Under the pieces are notes generated by a model. The model searched no databases. It was given only the letters and a program-made list of their open reading frames with translations, and was not told where the DNA came from. DNA of 37,141 nucleotides. Source: Paracidovorax cattleyae. Its GTDB lineage: Bacteria > Pseudomonadota > Gammaproteobacteria > Burkholderiales > Burkholderiaceae_C. Numbering within the stretch: position 1 is the stretch's first letter; every line of letters starts with the position of its first letter. Where the stretch lies: positions 1 through 37,141 of the forward strand of contig NZ_FNJL01000042.1 in NCBI RefSeq assembly GCF_900104515.1, read 5' to 3'. Positions 1-12,470 of the stretch are shown here, in pieces. Both the position numbers and the translations under genes were made by a program.

Positions 1-1187
<1,187 letters not shown>

Positions 1188-1324
1188 TTCTCAACTCCAA
1201 AAAAAGAGCAATGCCCGTGTGTTGGTTTTACGTCTGCATCGCATTGCTGAATCCTTCGCCACGGGCAACGAAGGGCATGCGATCGCAGACAAAAAGATTT
1301 CCCAATGCCACCCCGACCGTCCCG

Positions 1325-1437
1325 GTCAGAAGGCCGCGGAGCAGGCCAAGCCAGCAGCACGCGCGGGACCGGCTTTGCCGGACCGCTGCGTGCGCCCCCT
1401 TGAGGGGGAGGCGCCGCAGGCGACACAGGGGTGGGAT
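1325..1437 (-). repeat. Dispersed intergenic repeat, copy 1 (after fusA)
   Basis: Read on the minus strand, the element begins directly after the fusA stop. It has a GGCGCC-rich start, a CCCCCT/AGGGGG hairpin (1395-1408), a segment around GCAAAGCCGG and a conserved end. The 26 bases at 1332-1357 are the exact reverse complement of 17171-17196, and GGCCTGCTCCGCGGCC is shared by all three copies in the window. It does not code. Its place just after a stop codon, in the direction of the upstream gene, suggests an RNA 3'-end or terminator-like role, which is inference. Confidence 0.75.
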
Positions 1438-3540
<2,103 letters not shown>

Positions 3541-3564
3541 GATGGTCTTTCGTTAACAGCCAAA

Positions 3565-3596
3565 GAGCCCGCCCGCCGGTGGGGCGGATCGGGCTC
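3565..3596 (-). promoter_or_regulatory. Hairpin between rpsG and fusA
   Basis: The 82-bp gap contains an interrupted inverted repeat. The outer arms are GAGCCCG (3565-3571) and CGGGCTC (3590-3596), with complementary CGCC/GGCG-type inner bases. On the minus-strand transcript it is followed by TTTGG rather than a full T run, so it may be a weak attenuator, an mRNA-processing structure or a stabiliser between cistrons. The structure is visible; its function is not established. Confidence 0.4.
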
Positions 3597-3622
3597 CAGG
3601 CCTTCGAGATGAAGGGATGGGC

Positions 3623-4096
3623 TTAGAAGCGGAAGTGGCTGAACGCCTTGTTGGCTTCTGCCATGCGGTGCACTTCGTCACGGCGCTTCATCGCGCCGCC
3701 ACGGCCTTCCGTGGCTTCCAGCAGCTCGTTGGCCAGGCGCTGGGCCATGGACTTCTCACCGCGTTTGCGGGCGGCTTCCTTGAGCCAGCGCATCGACAGG
3801 GCCAGGCGGCGCACGGGGCGCACTTCGACCGGCACCTGGTAGTTGGCACCACCGACGCGGCGGGACTTCACTTCCACCATGGGCTTCACGTTGTTGATGG
3901 CAACGGTGAACGCTTCCAGGGGATCCTTGTCGGGGTGCTTCTTCTGGATGAGTTCCAGGGCGCCATAGATGATGCGCTCTGCAACTGCCTTCTTGCCGCC
4001 TTCCATGATCACGTTCATGAATTTGGACAGCTCGACATTGCCGAACTTCGGGTCCGGCAGGATTTCACGTTTGGGGACTTCGCGACGACGTGGCAT
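3623..4096 (-). CDS. rpsG: 30S ribosomal protein S7
   Basis: S7 is the primary assembly protein of the 30S head and contacts the 3' domain of 16S rRNA near the decoding site. The 157 residues start [17 protein letters not shown] and contain the conserved [16 protein letters not shown] helix and the beta-hairpin region [13 protein letters not shown], with a basic C-terminal half ending HFRF. A strong GAGGTGAG ribosome-binding site sits just before ATG at 4096. It lies between rpsL and fusA as in most proteobacterial str operons. In E. coli S7 is the translational repressor of this operon; no comparable target was recognised here. Confidence 0.98.
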   Translation of the reverse strand: MPRRREVPKREILPDPKFGNVELSKFMNVIMEGGKKAVAERIIYGALELIQKKHPDKDPLEAFTVAINNVKPMVEVKSRRVGGANYQVPVEVRPVRRLALSMRWLKEAARKRGEKSMAQRLANELLEATEGRGGAMKRRDEVHRMAEANKAFSHFRF

Positions 4097-4261
4097 TTCT
4101 CACCTCTATCTTTGCTTCAGTTGGCGCCTTTCCAGGCACCGCGAGAGCCATTCAGGACTCCCACTTACTCGACCCACGCAGAACGCCTGCGCTCGGGGCC
4201 ACTACGCTGCTTCACCGCGCCACGCGGGAACAGCACCGAAAATTTCTTGAAAACGCAGGGC

Positions 4262-4639
4262 TTACTTGGCCTTGGGCTTCTTGGCACCGTACTTGGAACG
4301 GGCCTGCTTGCGATCCTTGACGCCTTGCAGGTCAAGCGAGCCGCGCACGATGTGGTAACGCACACCGGGCAGATCCTTCACACGGCCGCCGCGGACCAGC
4401 ACCACGCTGTGTTCCTGCAGGTTGTGGCCTTCGCCGCCGATGTAGGAGATGACCTCGAAGCCGTTGGTCAGGCGCACCTTGGCGACCTTCCGCAGAGCGG
4501 AGTTAGGCTTCTTGGGCGTCGTGGTGTACACACGGGTGCACACGCCACGGCGCTGGGGAGAGTTTTGCATCGCAGGGCTCTTGGACTTGGTCGTTTCGAC
4601 CTCGCGCCCCTGACGAATGAGCTGGTTGATGGTTGGCAT
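4262..4639 (-). CDS. rpsL: 30S ribosomal protein S12
   Basis: S12 sits at the decoding centre and controls accuracy. The 125-residue protein has the near-invariant stretch [18 protein letters not shown] and the [10 protein letters not shown] segment. The two lysines whose substitution gives streptomycin resistance in other bacteria are present (K43 and K88, counting Met), so the gene looks wild-type. ATG at 4639 follows AGGGA at good spacing. It is the first gene of the str operon here, with its own promoter in the gap after the carboxypeptidase gene. The 165 bp between rpsL and rpsG hold nothing recognisable. Confidence 0.98.
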   Translation of the reverse strand: MPTINQLIRQGREVETTKSKSPAMQNSPQRRGVCTRVYTTTPKKPNSALRKVAKVRLTNGFEVISYIGGEGHNLQEHSVVLVRGGRVKDLPGVRYHIVRGSLDLQGVKDRKQARSKYGAKKPKAK

Positions 4640-4726
4640 GAATCGTCCCTAAACGTGAAAACTTCGCCCGGTGGATTCGAATCGAGCGAAGACGTGATTC
4701 CCTTCGGAAATTCCGAAAAGCCTTCT

Positions 4727-4755
4727 AATGTATCAGTTTGCCCGGCGCGAGGCAA
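4727..4755 (-). promoter_or_regulatory. Candidate sigma-70 promoter of the str operon
   Basis: On the minus strand TTGCCT (4755-4750) and TACATT (4732-4727) are separated by exactly 17 bases. Transcription would start near 4720, about 80 bases before rpsL. Just downstream, within the leader, is a near-perfect palindrome TTCGGAA-N-TTCCGAA at 4703-4717. The fit to consensus is fair; the assignment rests on position and spacing only. Confidence 0.5.
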
Positions 4756-4791
4756 GGACAGGCGCCCCCAGCCTCGGCCTCGCGCAGCGCA

Positions 4792-5961
4792 TCACTTGAT
4801 CCAGAGCCGGATGGCATCCCAGGCACGCCCGAAGATGCCCGCCTGCTCGACGGTCTCGAGCGCCACCAGCGGCACCTCGGCGATCTGCTGGTCGCCCAGC
4901 GAGACCTTGAGCGTGCCGATGGACTGCCCCTTGGTCAGGGGAGCGACCAGGGGGTCCTGGCGGACGATCTGGGTGGCGATCTTGCCGGCCGAGCCTGACG
5001 GCACCGTGACGACGATGGCGTCGGGGCGTCCGATCTTGATGGTGTTCTGCGTACCCTTCCACAGCGCCGGGGTGGCGGCCGGCTGGCCGCCGTCGAACAG
5101 CTTGACGGCATCGTAGGCGGTATAGCCCCAGTTCAGGAGCTTCTGGCTCTCGTTGGCGCGGGCGCTTTCGCTCGCCGCGCCGAGCACGATGGACAGCAGC
5201 CGGCGCTGGCCGACGTTCGGGAAGTCGCGCCGGGACGTGGCGACCAGGCAATAGCCTGCCGCCGCCGTGTGGCCGGTCTTGAGGCCATCGACGGTCGGAT
5301 CGCGGAACAGCAGCGCATTGCGGTTGGAGCCGTTCGAGGGCGGCGTACCCGGGTAGGCATAGTGCTTGGTGGAGTAATAGTGCATGTACTCCGGGAAATC
5401 CTTCATGAGCCGCGTCGCGAGGATGCTGAGGTCGCGTGCCGTGGTCGTGTGGCCGGGCTCCGTCAGGCCTTCGGGGTTCTTGTAGGCCGTATTCTTCATG
5501 CCCAGGGCCTTGGCCTGGTCGTTCATGAGCTTGACGAAGTTCTCGGCCGTGCCGCCCACGCCCTCGGCGAGGGCCATGGTGGCGTCGTTGCCCGACTGCA
5601 CGATCATGCCCTTGACGAGGTCTTCCACCGGCACCTGCATCTTGGGGTCGATGAACATGCGCGAGCCCGGCATCTTCCATGCGCGCTCGCTCACCGGCAG
5701 CCTCTGCTCCAGCGTGATCTTCTTGGCGCGCAGCGCGTCGAACACCAGGTAGCCGGTCATGAGCTTGGTCAGGGACGCCTGCTCCACGGGGGCATCGATG
5801 TCCTTGGCGGCCAGGACCTGCCCGGCGGTCACGTCCAGCAGCAGGTAGTTGCGCGCGGCGATCTCGGGCGGCTGGGGCGCCTGCACCTGCGCCCAGAGCG
5901 CGGCGGGCGCGAGCGCGGCGGCCATGGCGAAGGAGCGCAGCAGGGACAGGAAGGACTTCAT
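4792..5961 (-). CDS. dacA: D-alanyl-D-alanine carboxypeptidase (PBP5/6 family)
   Basis: This serine DD-carboxypeptidase removes the terminal D-Ala from peptidoglycan pentapeptides in the periplasm. From ATG at 5961 it has 389 residues: a signal peptide (about 1-24, ending ALWAQ), then the penicillin-binding motifs S63-L-T-K66 (SxxK), S123-G-N and K228-T-G, then a C-terminal beta domain and a final amphipathic helix (FGRAWDAIRLWIK) that would anchor it to the inner membrane. An ATG four codons upstream (5973) is also possible; neither has a clear ribosome-binding site, and 5961 gives the more typical signal peptide. It is followed 152 bp later by rpsL, which has its own promoter. Confidence 0.93.
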   Translation of the reverse strand: MKSFLSLLRSFAMAAALAPAALWAQVQAPQPPEIAARNYLLLDVTAGQVLAAKDIDAPVEQASLTKLMTGYLVFDALRAKKITLEQRLPVSERAWKMPGSRMFIDPKMQVPVEDLVKGMIVQSGNDATMALAEGVGGTAENFVKLMNDQAKALGMKNTAYKNPEGLTEPGHTTTARDLSILATRLMKDFPEYMHYYSTKHYAYPGTPPSNGSNRNALLFRDPTVDGLKTGHTAAAGYCLVATSRRDFPNVGQRRLLSIVLGAASESARANESQKLLNWGYTAYDAVKLFDGGQPAATPALWKGTQNTIKIGRPDAIVVTVPSGSAGKIATQIVRQDPLVAPLTKGQSIGTLKVSLGDQQIAEVPLVALETVEQAGIFGRAWDAIRLWIK

Positions 5962-6052
5962 GGAGGCATGCATTCGGAACGGTCCGGGAAGAAAGGAAGC
6001 GGGAGAAGGGGAAAGAAACAGCGGAAGGCGCAGGCAGCCGGCAGCCTGCGCC

Positions 6053-6694
6053 TCAGGCCTGGGAAGTGAGGTGCCGCACGACCAGGCTCTTGAGCAGCGG
6101 CAATTGTCCGTGAAAGAAATGGCCGCCACCGGGCACGACTGTCACAGGGAGTGTCTGCGGGCGCGCCCAGTCCATCACGGCCGCCAGGGGTACGGTGTCG
6201 TCCTGCTCGCCGTGGACCACCAGTGTGCGGCCATGGGCATCGGCCGGCACGGGAGCGACGGTGAAGCGGCTGGCAGCCGTCCCCACGAGCACGGCGCGCT
6301 CGATGTCGCGCGCGCCCCAGAGCCGCTCCAGGGCATGGCTGGTCACGAAGGCGCCGAAGGAGAACCCCGCCAGCGCGATCGCACCGGCAGGCGCGGCCTG
6401 GTCGATGACCGCGAGCAGGTCGTCCAGCTCTCCGCGCCCTTCGTCGTGGGCGCCGGCACTGCCGCCGACGCCCCGGAAGTTGAAGCGCACGGCCGTCCAC
6501 CCGCAGGCAACGAAGGCGCGGGCGAGGGTCTGCACGACCTTGTTGTCCATGGTACCGCCGAAGAGCGGATGGGGATGGGCGATCACGGCCACGCCGCGTG
6601 GGGCGCCGTCCCCGGCCGCGGCGGCCGGGTCGCGCAGCGCCTCGATGGCACCGGCCGCACCGGAGAAAGTCAGGCGTTCAGTCTGGGCGTTCAC
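6053..6694 (-). CDS. Alpha/beta hydrolase (COG2945-like)
   Basis: A 213-residue soluble hydrolase without signal peptide or lid domain. The early motif HPHPLFGGTMDNKVV is typical of the small COG2945-type alpha/beta hydrolases. The nucleophile elbow is G-F-S112-F-G, with likely acid D165 (HGEQDDTVP) and base H192 (GGGHFFHG). The substrate is unknown; such proteins act on esters or acyl compounds in the cytoplasm. The start is GTG at 6694, with no alternative ATG before the conserved core. It lies 91 bp upstream of the carboxypeptidase gene and 93 bp after the ferredoxin gene, all on the minus strand. Confidence 0.85.
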   Translation of the reverse strand: MNAQTERLTFSGAAGAIEALRDPAAAAGDGAPRGVAVIAHPHPLFGGTMDNKVVQTLARAFVACGWTAVRFNFRGVGGSAGAHDEGRGELDDLLAVIDQAAPAGAIALAGFSFGAFVTSHALERLWGARDIERAVLVGTAASRFTVAPVPADAHGRTLVVHGEQDDTVPLAAVMDWARPQTLPVTVVPGGGHFFHGQLPLLKSLVVRHLTSQA

Positions 6695-6787
6695 TTGTCT
6701 GCAATAGGGAAATGGCCACGTGCGCCGCCCCCCGAAAAAGGCAGCCCGCGGCCCGAAATGCGGGAAAGGCCGGGGTCTGAGCCCGGA

Positions 6788-7138
6788 TCAGCGTCCGAGT
6801 TCCGGAGGAGTGAGCAGCCGCTCGACCACCTGGCCGTTCTTGAGGTGGGATTCGACGATCTCGTCGATATCGCTGGTGTCCACATAGGTGTACCAGGTGC
6901 CCTCGGGATAGACGACCGCGACGGGCCCGCCGGCGCAGCGGTCCAGGCAGCCGGCCTTGTTCACGCGCACCTTGCCGGGACCGGCCAGCTTCTCGGCCTT
7001 GACGCGCGCCTTGCAGTGGTCGAACGCCTCCTGCGCGCCATGGTGGGCACAACTGTCCTCGCCATTGATGCGGTCGTTGAGGCAGAAGAAAATGTGGCGG
7101 GCATAGTAGCCGCGGGGCGGGGAGGTGTCTTCGGTCAT
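6788..7138 (-). CDS. Thioredoxin-like [2Fe-2S] ferredoxin
   Basis: A 116-residue cytoplasmic protein starting near YYARHIFFCLN and carrying the four-cysteine pattern of thioredoxin-fold ferredoxins: C19, C30, C64 and C68 (C-x10-C ... C-x3-C, the second pair in AGCLDRCAGGP). An extra C42 is present. The family carries one [2Fe-2S] cluster and is related to the NuoE/HoxE electron-transfer domain. The physiological partner is unknown. The ATG at 7138 lies only 9 bp after the VanZ-like gene, so the two are probably cotranscribed with hemJ. Confidence 0.88.
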   Translation of the reverse strand: MTEDTSPPRGYYARHIFFCLNDRINGEDSCAHHGAQEAFDHCKARVKAEKLAGPGKVRVNKAGCLDRCAGGPVAVVYPEGTWYTYVDTSDIDEIVESHLKNGQVVERLLTPPELGR

Positions 7139-7147
7139 GCCCGGATT

Positions 7148-8266
7148 CTAGGAGGGAGGTGCCGTGCGCGCCTCAGGCGCCGGCCGGCTGGCGACCTGCA
7201 ACACCACGTACACCAGCGTCGCGTAGGGCCAGAGCCACCCGAGCCACTGGCCCAGCCCGTAGAAGCGGATGAAACGCCCCTGCTCCCAGGCCAGGAGCGT
7301 TTCCGCGAAGTAGGCGCTGGTCGGCGCCTGGTTGAGCAGGTTCAGGTGCCAGACCAGCACGAGCAGCAGCAGCACCCCGGCGGCGCGGCGCGGCAGGGTC
7401 ACGAGCAGCAGCGCTCCCACCAACCCTGCGACGATGCCCACGCGGGCCGGCAGGCCCAGCCACTCCCAGGCGTGGGCCGGGCCGTAGCTGAGCGCGGCGG
7501 ACAGCGCGGTCACGGCCACCCCGGCGGACACCATGCCGCAGGCATAGGCCACGCGGCGGCCGACGTGCCGGACGACGCAGTAGCCCAGCAGGCAGGGAAC
7601 GAGCAGCCCGAGCAGCACAGCGAGCAGTTCAGCTCCGGGCATCAGGGGCTCCAGCGGGGTGTCGCGCACGGGCAGCCATTCGAGGAAGGGAGTGTCGGCC
7701 AGCGTTTCGGCCAGCGCGGCTTCCAGGCGTTCCCACATCTGGCCGAGCCCGAACGGCACGGCCGCGGGAAACAGCAGCGCGGCCGGCCAGAGCGCGATGA
7801 GCACCAGGGCGCCGCTCGCGTCCGGCACGAACCAGCGCGCGCGGAACCGGCTCCAGCGGGCGATGGCCCCCAGCCGCTCCAGCAATGCGGCCACGAGCGC
7901 TCCCAGCAGGGTGCCGGCCGTGTTGAGCAGCAGGTCCATGTTGGACGGCACCCGGCGCGGCAGGTAGATCTGCAGCAGCTCCATGAGCATGGACAGCATG
8001 CCGCCGGACAGCACGGCCACCGCCACGGCTGCGCGGGGCCAGCCCGTGCGCAACAGCGCCAGGGCCAGCAGGAAGCCCAGCGGCGCATAGCCCGCGATAT
8101 TGATGTTGACGTCGAACCAGGTCCAGTACGGCGGCGGAACCCGGGCCGTGAGGAAGACCAGCGGGGAGATGCCCTGCTCGCGCCAGCCCTCGAAGGGGAA
8201 CAGGCTCGCGAAGACGATGAGCGCGATGTAGGTCAGCGCCAGCGGCCAGGCGGAGGTCTTGTGCAC
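7148..8266 (-). CDS. VanZ-like polytopic membrane protein
   Basis: A 372-residue inner membrane protein with about 9-10 hydrophobic segments. The N-terminal third matches the VanZ-like pattern: a first TM with FASLFPFEGW, then DVNINIAGYAPLGFLL, the segment SMLMELLQIYLPRRVPSNMD, and LLNTAGTLLGAL. The C-terminal half has further TM helices and no family I recognise. VanZ proteins are linked to teicoplanin resistance, but most chromosomal homologues have no known job. The start is inferred as GTG at 8266, 17 bp after the hemJ stop, because no ATG lies before the first TM segment. Upstream bases show no strong ribosome-binding site. Confidence 0.8.
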   Translation of the reverse strand: MHKTSAWPLALTYIALIVFASLFPFEGWREQGISPLVFLTARVPPPYWTWFDVNINIAGYAPLGFLLALALLRTGWPRAAVAVAVLSGGMLSMLMELLQIYLPRRVPSNMDLLLNTAGTLLGALVAALLERLGAIARWSRFRARWFVPDASGALVLIALWPAALLFPAAVPFGLGQMWERLEAALAETLADTPFLEWLPVRDTPLEPLMPGAELLAVLLGLLVPCLLGYCVVRHVGRRVAYACGMVSAGVAVTALSAALSYGPAHAWEWLGLPARVGIVAGLVGALLLVTLPRRAAGVLLLLVLVWHLNLLNQAPTSAYFAETLLAWEQGRFIRFYGLGQWLGWLWPYATLVYVVLQVASRPAPEARTAPPS

Positions 8267-8283
8267 GGCGGCGCGCGCCCGGT

Positions 8284-9802
<1,519 letters not shown>

Positions 9803-9826
9803 GAGCGCCATGGCACCCCATTCCGC

Positions 9827-11041
9827 ATGCCGGGGGCCCGCCCCGTGACGCTGGACGCCTCCGGCGCGATCCGCGTCTTCCATATCGGCCCGCAGGGGGC
9901 GAAAGAACTGGATGCGATTCCGCAGCGGATGCCCGCCCAGGGCTTCATCTGGATCGCCGGCACGCGCGCGGTGTTCGGCGAGCGCCTGCCGGCGCTGCAG
10001 GCGGCGCTGCAGTCCCTCACCGGCCAGCAGCTCGTCGATCTGCATGTGTCCGACCTGCTGAACGCCCAATTGCCGTCGCACTACGATTACACCTCCCAGT
10101 ACGACGTCATGGTCTTCCGGCGGCTGAGTGCCACGCAGTGCGATACGGCGGAAGTGCCCAGCCTGGCGAGCCTGACGGGACTCGCCCCGGCCCGGCGCGC
10201 CGGACCTCCCGTGCTGCGCCGCATCGACACCAGCCCCGTGGGGTTCGCGATATTCGACCAGGTACTGCTGTCGGTGCACCCGGGCGATTGCACCGTGCGC
10301 GACGCGTTCGCCGCCCGCCTGCTCACCGCGACGCAGCCCGCGCCTGCCGCCGAGGGCGGCCCGGCGTCGGAGACCCAGGCCCGGGACATCCGCACCGGCC
10401 CGGTTCCCGGTTCGCGCCTGCCGACCAGCCCGGCAGACCTGATGCTGCGCGTGGTGAACCTGATCGTGGACAACTACCTGGACCTGCGCCGCGAACTGTC
10501 GCGCCAGCTGGACCACTGGCAGGCCGAACTGCTCAAGCCGCGCGGGCGCTTCGCCAACTGGAGCGCGCTGCTCGATGCGCGGCTCACGCTGCACCAGCTC
10601 GACGAGATCTGTGAAGACCAGCGGGCCGCCGTACAGGACTGGGTGGACACGCTCGAGACCTGGGCCCTGCCCGAGAACATCGCCGCGCTGCGCGAGCTGG
10701 AACTGCTCAAGGTGCGCAGCCGCGACGTGCTGGAACACATCGAACGCGTGGTGCACCACGTGCGCCGACTGGAGCAGAGCACGGAAACCGCGGTGCAGAT
10801 GCATTTCAGCGTGCAAAGCAACCGCACCAACGACATCATGCGCACGCTCACGGCGCTCACGGCCGTGTTCCTGCCGCTCAACCTGATCGCGGGCATCTTC
10901 GGCATGAATTTCGAGTTCATTCCGCTGATCCACAAGCAGGACGGCTTCTGGTGGGCCATGGCCACGATGACGGCGATCGCCGTCGCCCTGGTGGCGCTGT
11001 TCTGGCGCAAGCGCTACCTCGCCCGCACCGGGCAGCATTGA
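9827..11041 (+). CDS. CorA-family divalent metal ion transporter
   Basis: A 404-residue CorA-type channel. A long cytoplasmic alpha/beta and helical N-terminal domain is followed by two C-terminal TM helices, with the signature G359-M-N at the end of TM1 (GIFGMNFEFIPL) and a basic tail (WRKRYLARTGQH). CorA proteins form pentamers that admit Mg2+, Co2+ or Ni2+; some relatives export Zn2+. The substrate cannot be told from sequence. ATG at 9827 is used; GTG at 9845 is an alternative. It follows hemB closely, which would suit supply of Mg2+ to a magnesium-type HemB, but that link is inference. Confidence 0.9.
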   Translation: MPGARPVTLDASGAIRVFHIGPQGAKELDAIPQRMPAQGFIWIAGTRAVFGERLPALQAALQSLTGQQLVDLHVSDLLNAQLPSHYDYTSQYDVMVFRRLSATQCDTAEVPSLASLTGLAPARRAGPPVLRRIDTSPVGFAIFDQVLLSVHPGDCTVRDAFAARLLTATQPAPAAEGGPASETQARDIRTGPVPGSRLPTSPADLMLRVVNLIVDNYLDLRRELSRQLDHWQAELLKPRGRFANWSALLDARLTLHQLDEICEDQRAAVQDWVDTLETWALPENIAALRELELLKVRSRDVLEHIERVVHHVRRLEQSTETAVQMHFSVQSNRTNDIMRTLTALTAVFLPLNLIAGIFGMNFEFIPLIHKQDGFWWAMATMTAIAVALVALFWRKRYLARTGQH

Positions 11042-11058
11042 CCCCTTCCATCCGATCC

Positions 11059-11841
11059 ATGCCTTCGCCGCCGGCACCGCTGCCCATCGTGATCGCCAGG
11101 ACCGGCGGCACGTTCCCGGCGCTGCGGACGCGCCTGGGTGACTTCGAGGACTGGGTGCGGGCCGGGCTGGGCGGCACGGCTGCGCCCGTGCTCACCATCG
11201 ATGCGGCGCGAGGCGACGGCATGCCCGAACCCGCATCCATCGCCGGCGTGGTGGTGACCGGCTCGCACGCCATGGTCACGGACCAGGCGCCCTGGAGCGA
11301 GGCGCTGGGCGGCTGGATCGCCCGTGCCGTGGCGTTGCAGACGCCCGTGCTGGGCATCTGCTACGGCCACCAGTTGCTGGCGCACGCGCTCGGTGGAGAA
11401 GTGGCGGACCATCCCGGAGGGTGGGAGATCGGCACGGTGGACGTCGGCACGGTTCCGGACGCCACGGGCAGCGACGCGCTCTTCGCCGGGTTGCCTGCGG
11501 CCTTCGATGCCCAGGTCGTCCACCGGCAATCGGTGCGCCGCCTGCCCGCCGGGGCGGTGCGGCTCGCAGGCAATGCATTCGAGCCGCACCAGGCCTTCCG
11601 GGTGGGCCACTGCGCGTGGGGGGTGCAGTTCCATCCCGAATTCGGGCCGGACGCGATGCGCGGCTACATCGACACGCTCGCTGCCGACCTGCGCCACGCC
11701 GGCCGCGACCCTGGCACGCTGCGCGGGCATGTCCGCGCGACCCCGGAAGCGGCCGCGCTGCTGGGCCGTTTCGGCCGGTTCTGCCTGCGCAACCACGGCC
11801 CTGCGCCTGCCCCTTCCGGGCCGCCTCCCGCCGTCGGCTGA
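11059..11841 (+). CDS. Class I glutamine amidotransferase-like protein
   Basis: A 260-residue stand-alone GATase of the GMP synthase amidotransferase-like type. It has the catalytic triad C101 (PVLGICYGHQLLAHALGG), H192 and E194 (GVQFHPEFG). Family members hydrolyse glutamine or gamma-glutamyl amides such as gamma-glutamyl-polyamines; the substrate here is unknown. No synthetase domain is present, so this is not GuaA. ATG at 11059 lies 17 bp after the corA stop and gives the family's normal N-terminus (PIVIARTGGTFPALR). Probably cotranscribed with hemB and corA. Confidence 0.85.
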   Translation: MPSPPAPLPIVIARTGGTFPALRTRLGDFEDWVRAGLGGTAAPVLTIDAARGDGMPEPASIAGVVVTGSHAMVTDQAPWSEALGGWIARAVALQTPVLGICYGHQLLAHALGGEVADHPGGWEIGTVDVGTVPDATGSDALFAGLPAAFDAQVVHRQSVRRLPAGAVRLAGNAFEPHQAFRVGHCAWGVQFHPEFGPDAMRGYIDTLAADLRHAGRDPGTLRGHVRATPEAAALLGRFGRFCLRNHGPAPAPSGPPPAVG

Positions 11842-11901
11842 GGAACGAAGTCTCGCTCCCCCGTGCACACCGGTCGTTCGGACCGCCCCGCAATCAAAGA
11901 C

Positions 11902-11930
11902 TTGACATTATTTGTCTAGTCAATTAATGT
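11902..11930 (+). promoter_or_regulatory. Strong sigma-70 promoter and likely operator of the MarR gene
   Basis: TTGACA (11902-11907) and TAATGT (11925-11930) are separated by 17 bases. This AT-rich patch stands out in its surroundings. The spacer holds inverted repeats: TTGAC (11902-11906) with GTCAA (11919-11923), and GACA with TGTC around TTATT. These are suitable for a MarR dimer repressing its own operon. Transcription should start at about 11937, which is the A of the marR start codon. Confidence 0.75.
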
Positions 11931-11936
11931 TACGGC

Positions 11937-12434
11937 ATGCATTCGACCCACGACGCCACGCCTTCCGTCAATCCCCAGTTGATCGAGCAGAGCATCGGTT
12001 ACCAGATGCGCCGCATCGTCAGCCTGATGAACAACGAGGTGGACCGCCGGGTGGAACCCCTGGGTCTGACCGATGCGCAGTGGCGGCCCCTGCTGCGCAT
12101 CTTCCTGGCCTCGGGCCAGGAAAGCACGGTCGCCGCTCTGGCGCGCGGCTGCCAGCTGGATGCCGGCGGCATGACGCGGCTGCTGGACCGGCTGGAAGCC
12201 AAAGGCCTGTGCCGCCGCGAGCGCTCGCAGGAAGACCGCCGCGTGGTCAACCTCGCGCTGACCGAAGAAGGCCACGCCGCCGCAGCCCAGTTGCCCGACA
12301 TGCTGCAGGACCTTCAGCGCACGGCCCTGCACGGCTTCAGCGATGCGGAAGCCGCCGCGTTCCGCCGCTATCTCACCCGCATCTACGAGAACCTGGCCAC
12401 GCGGCTCACGCCGCCGCCGCCGGACGCCCCGTAA
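11937..12434 (+). CDS. MarR-family transcriptional regulator (EmrR-like)
   Basis: A 165-residue winged-helix dimeric regulator. It contains the MarR core GLTDAQWRPLLRIF, the recognition region LARGCQLDAGGMTRLLDRLEAKGLCRR and the wing residues SQEDRRVVNLALTEEG. The family usually represses an adjacent drug-efflux operon and is released by phenolic or aromatic ligands. It is the first gene of an operon with a NodT-type channel, an EmrA-like adaptor and an EmrB-like transporter, the EmrR arrangement. No ribosome-binding site precedes ATG at 11937 and the predicted transcript begins at or next to this codon, so translation may be leaderless. Confidence 0.9.
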   Translation: MHSTHDATPSVNPQLIEQSIGYQMRRIVSLMNNEVDRRVEPLGLTDAQWRPLLRIFLASGQESTVAALARGCQLDAGGMTRLLDRLEAKGLCRRERSQEDRRVVNLALTEEGHAAAAQLPDMLQDLQRTALHGFSDAEAAAFRRYLTRIYENLATRLTPPPPDAP

Positions 12435-12470
12435 GCCGTCCCGCCCCTTTTCCCGAGAGCACGACACAAC

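Noticed and set aside
9810-9830. ATG at 9810 as start of the CorA gene
   Set aside because: It is in a different frame from the CorA protein; ATG at 9827 is the first in frame.
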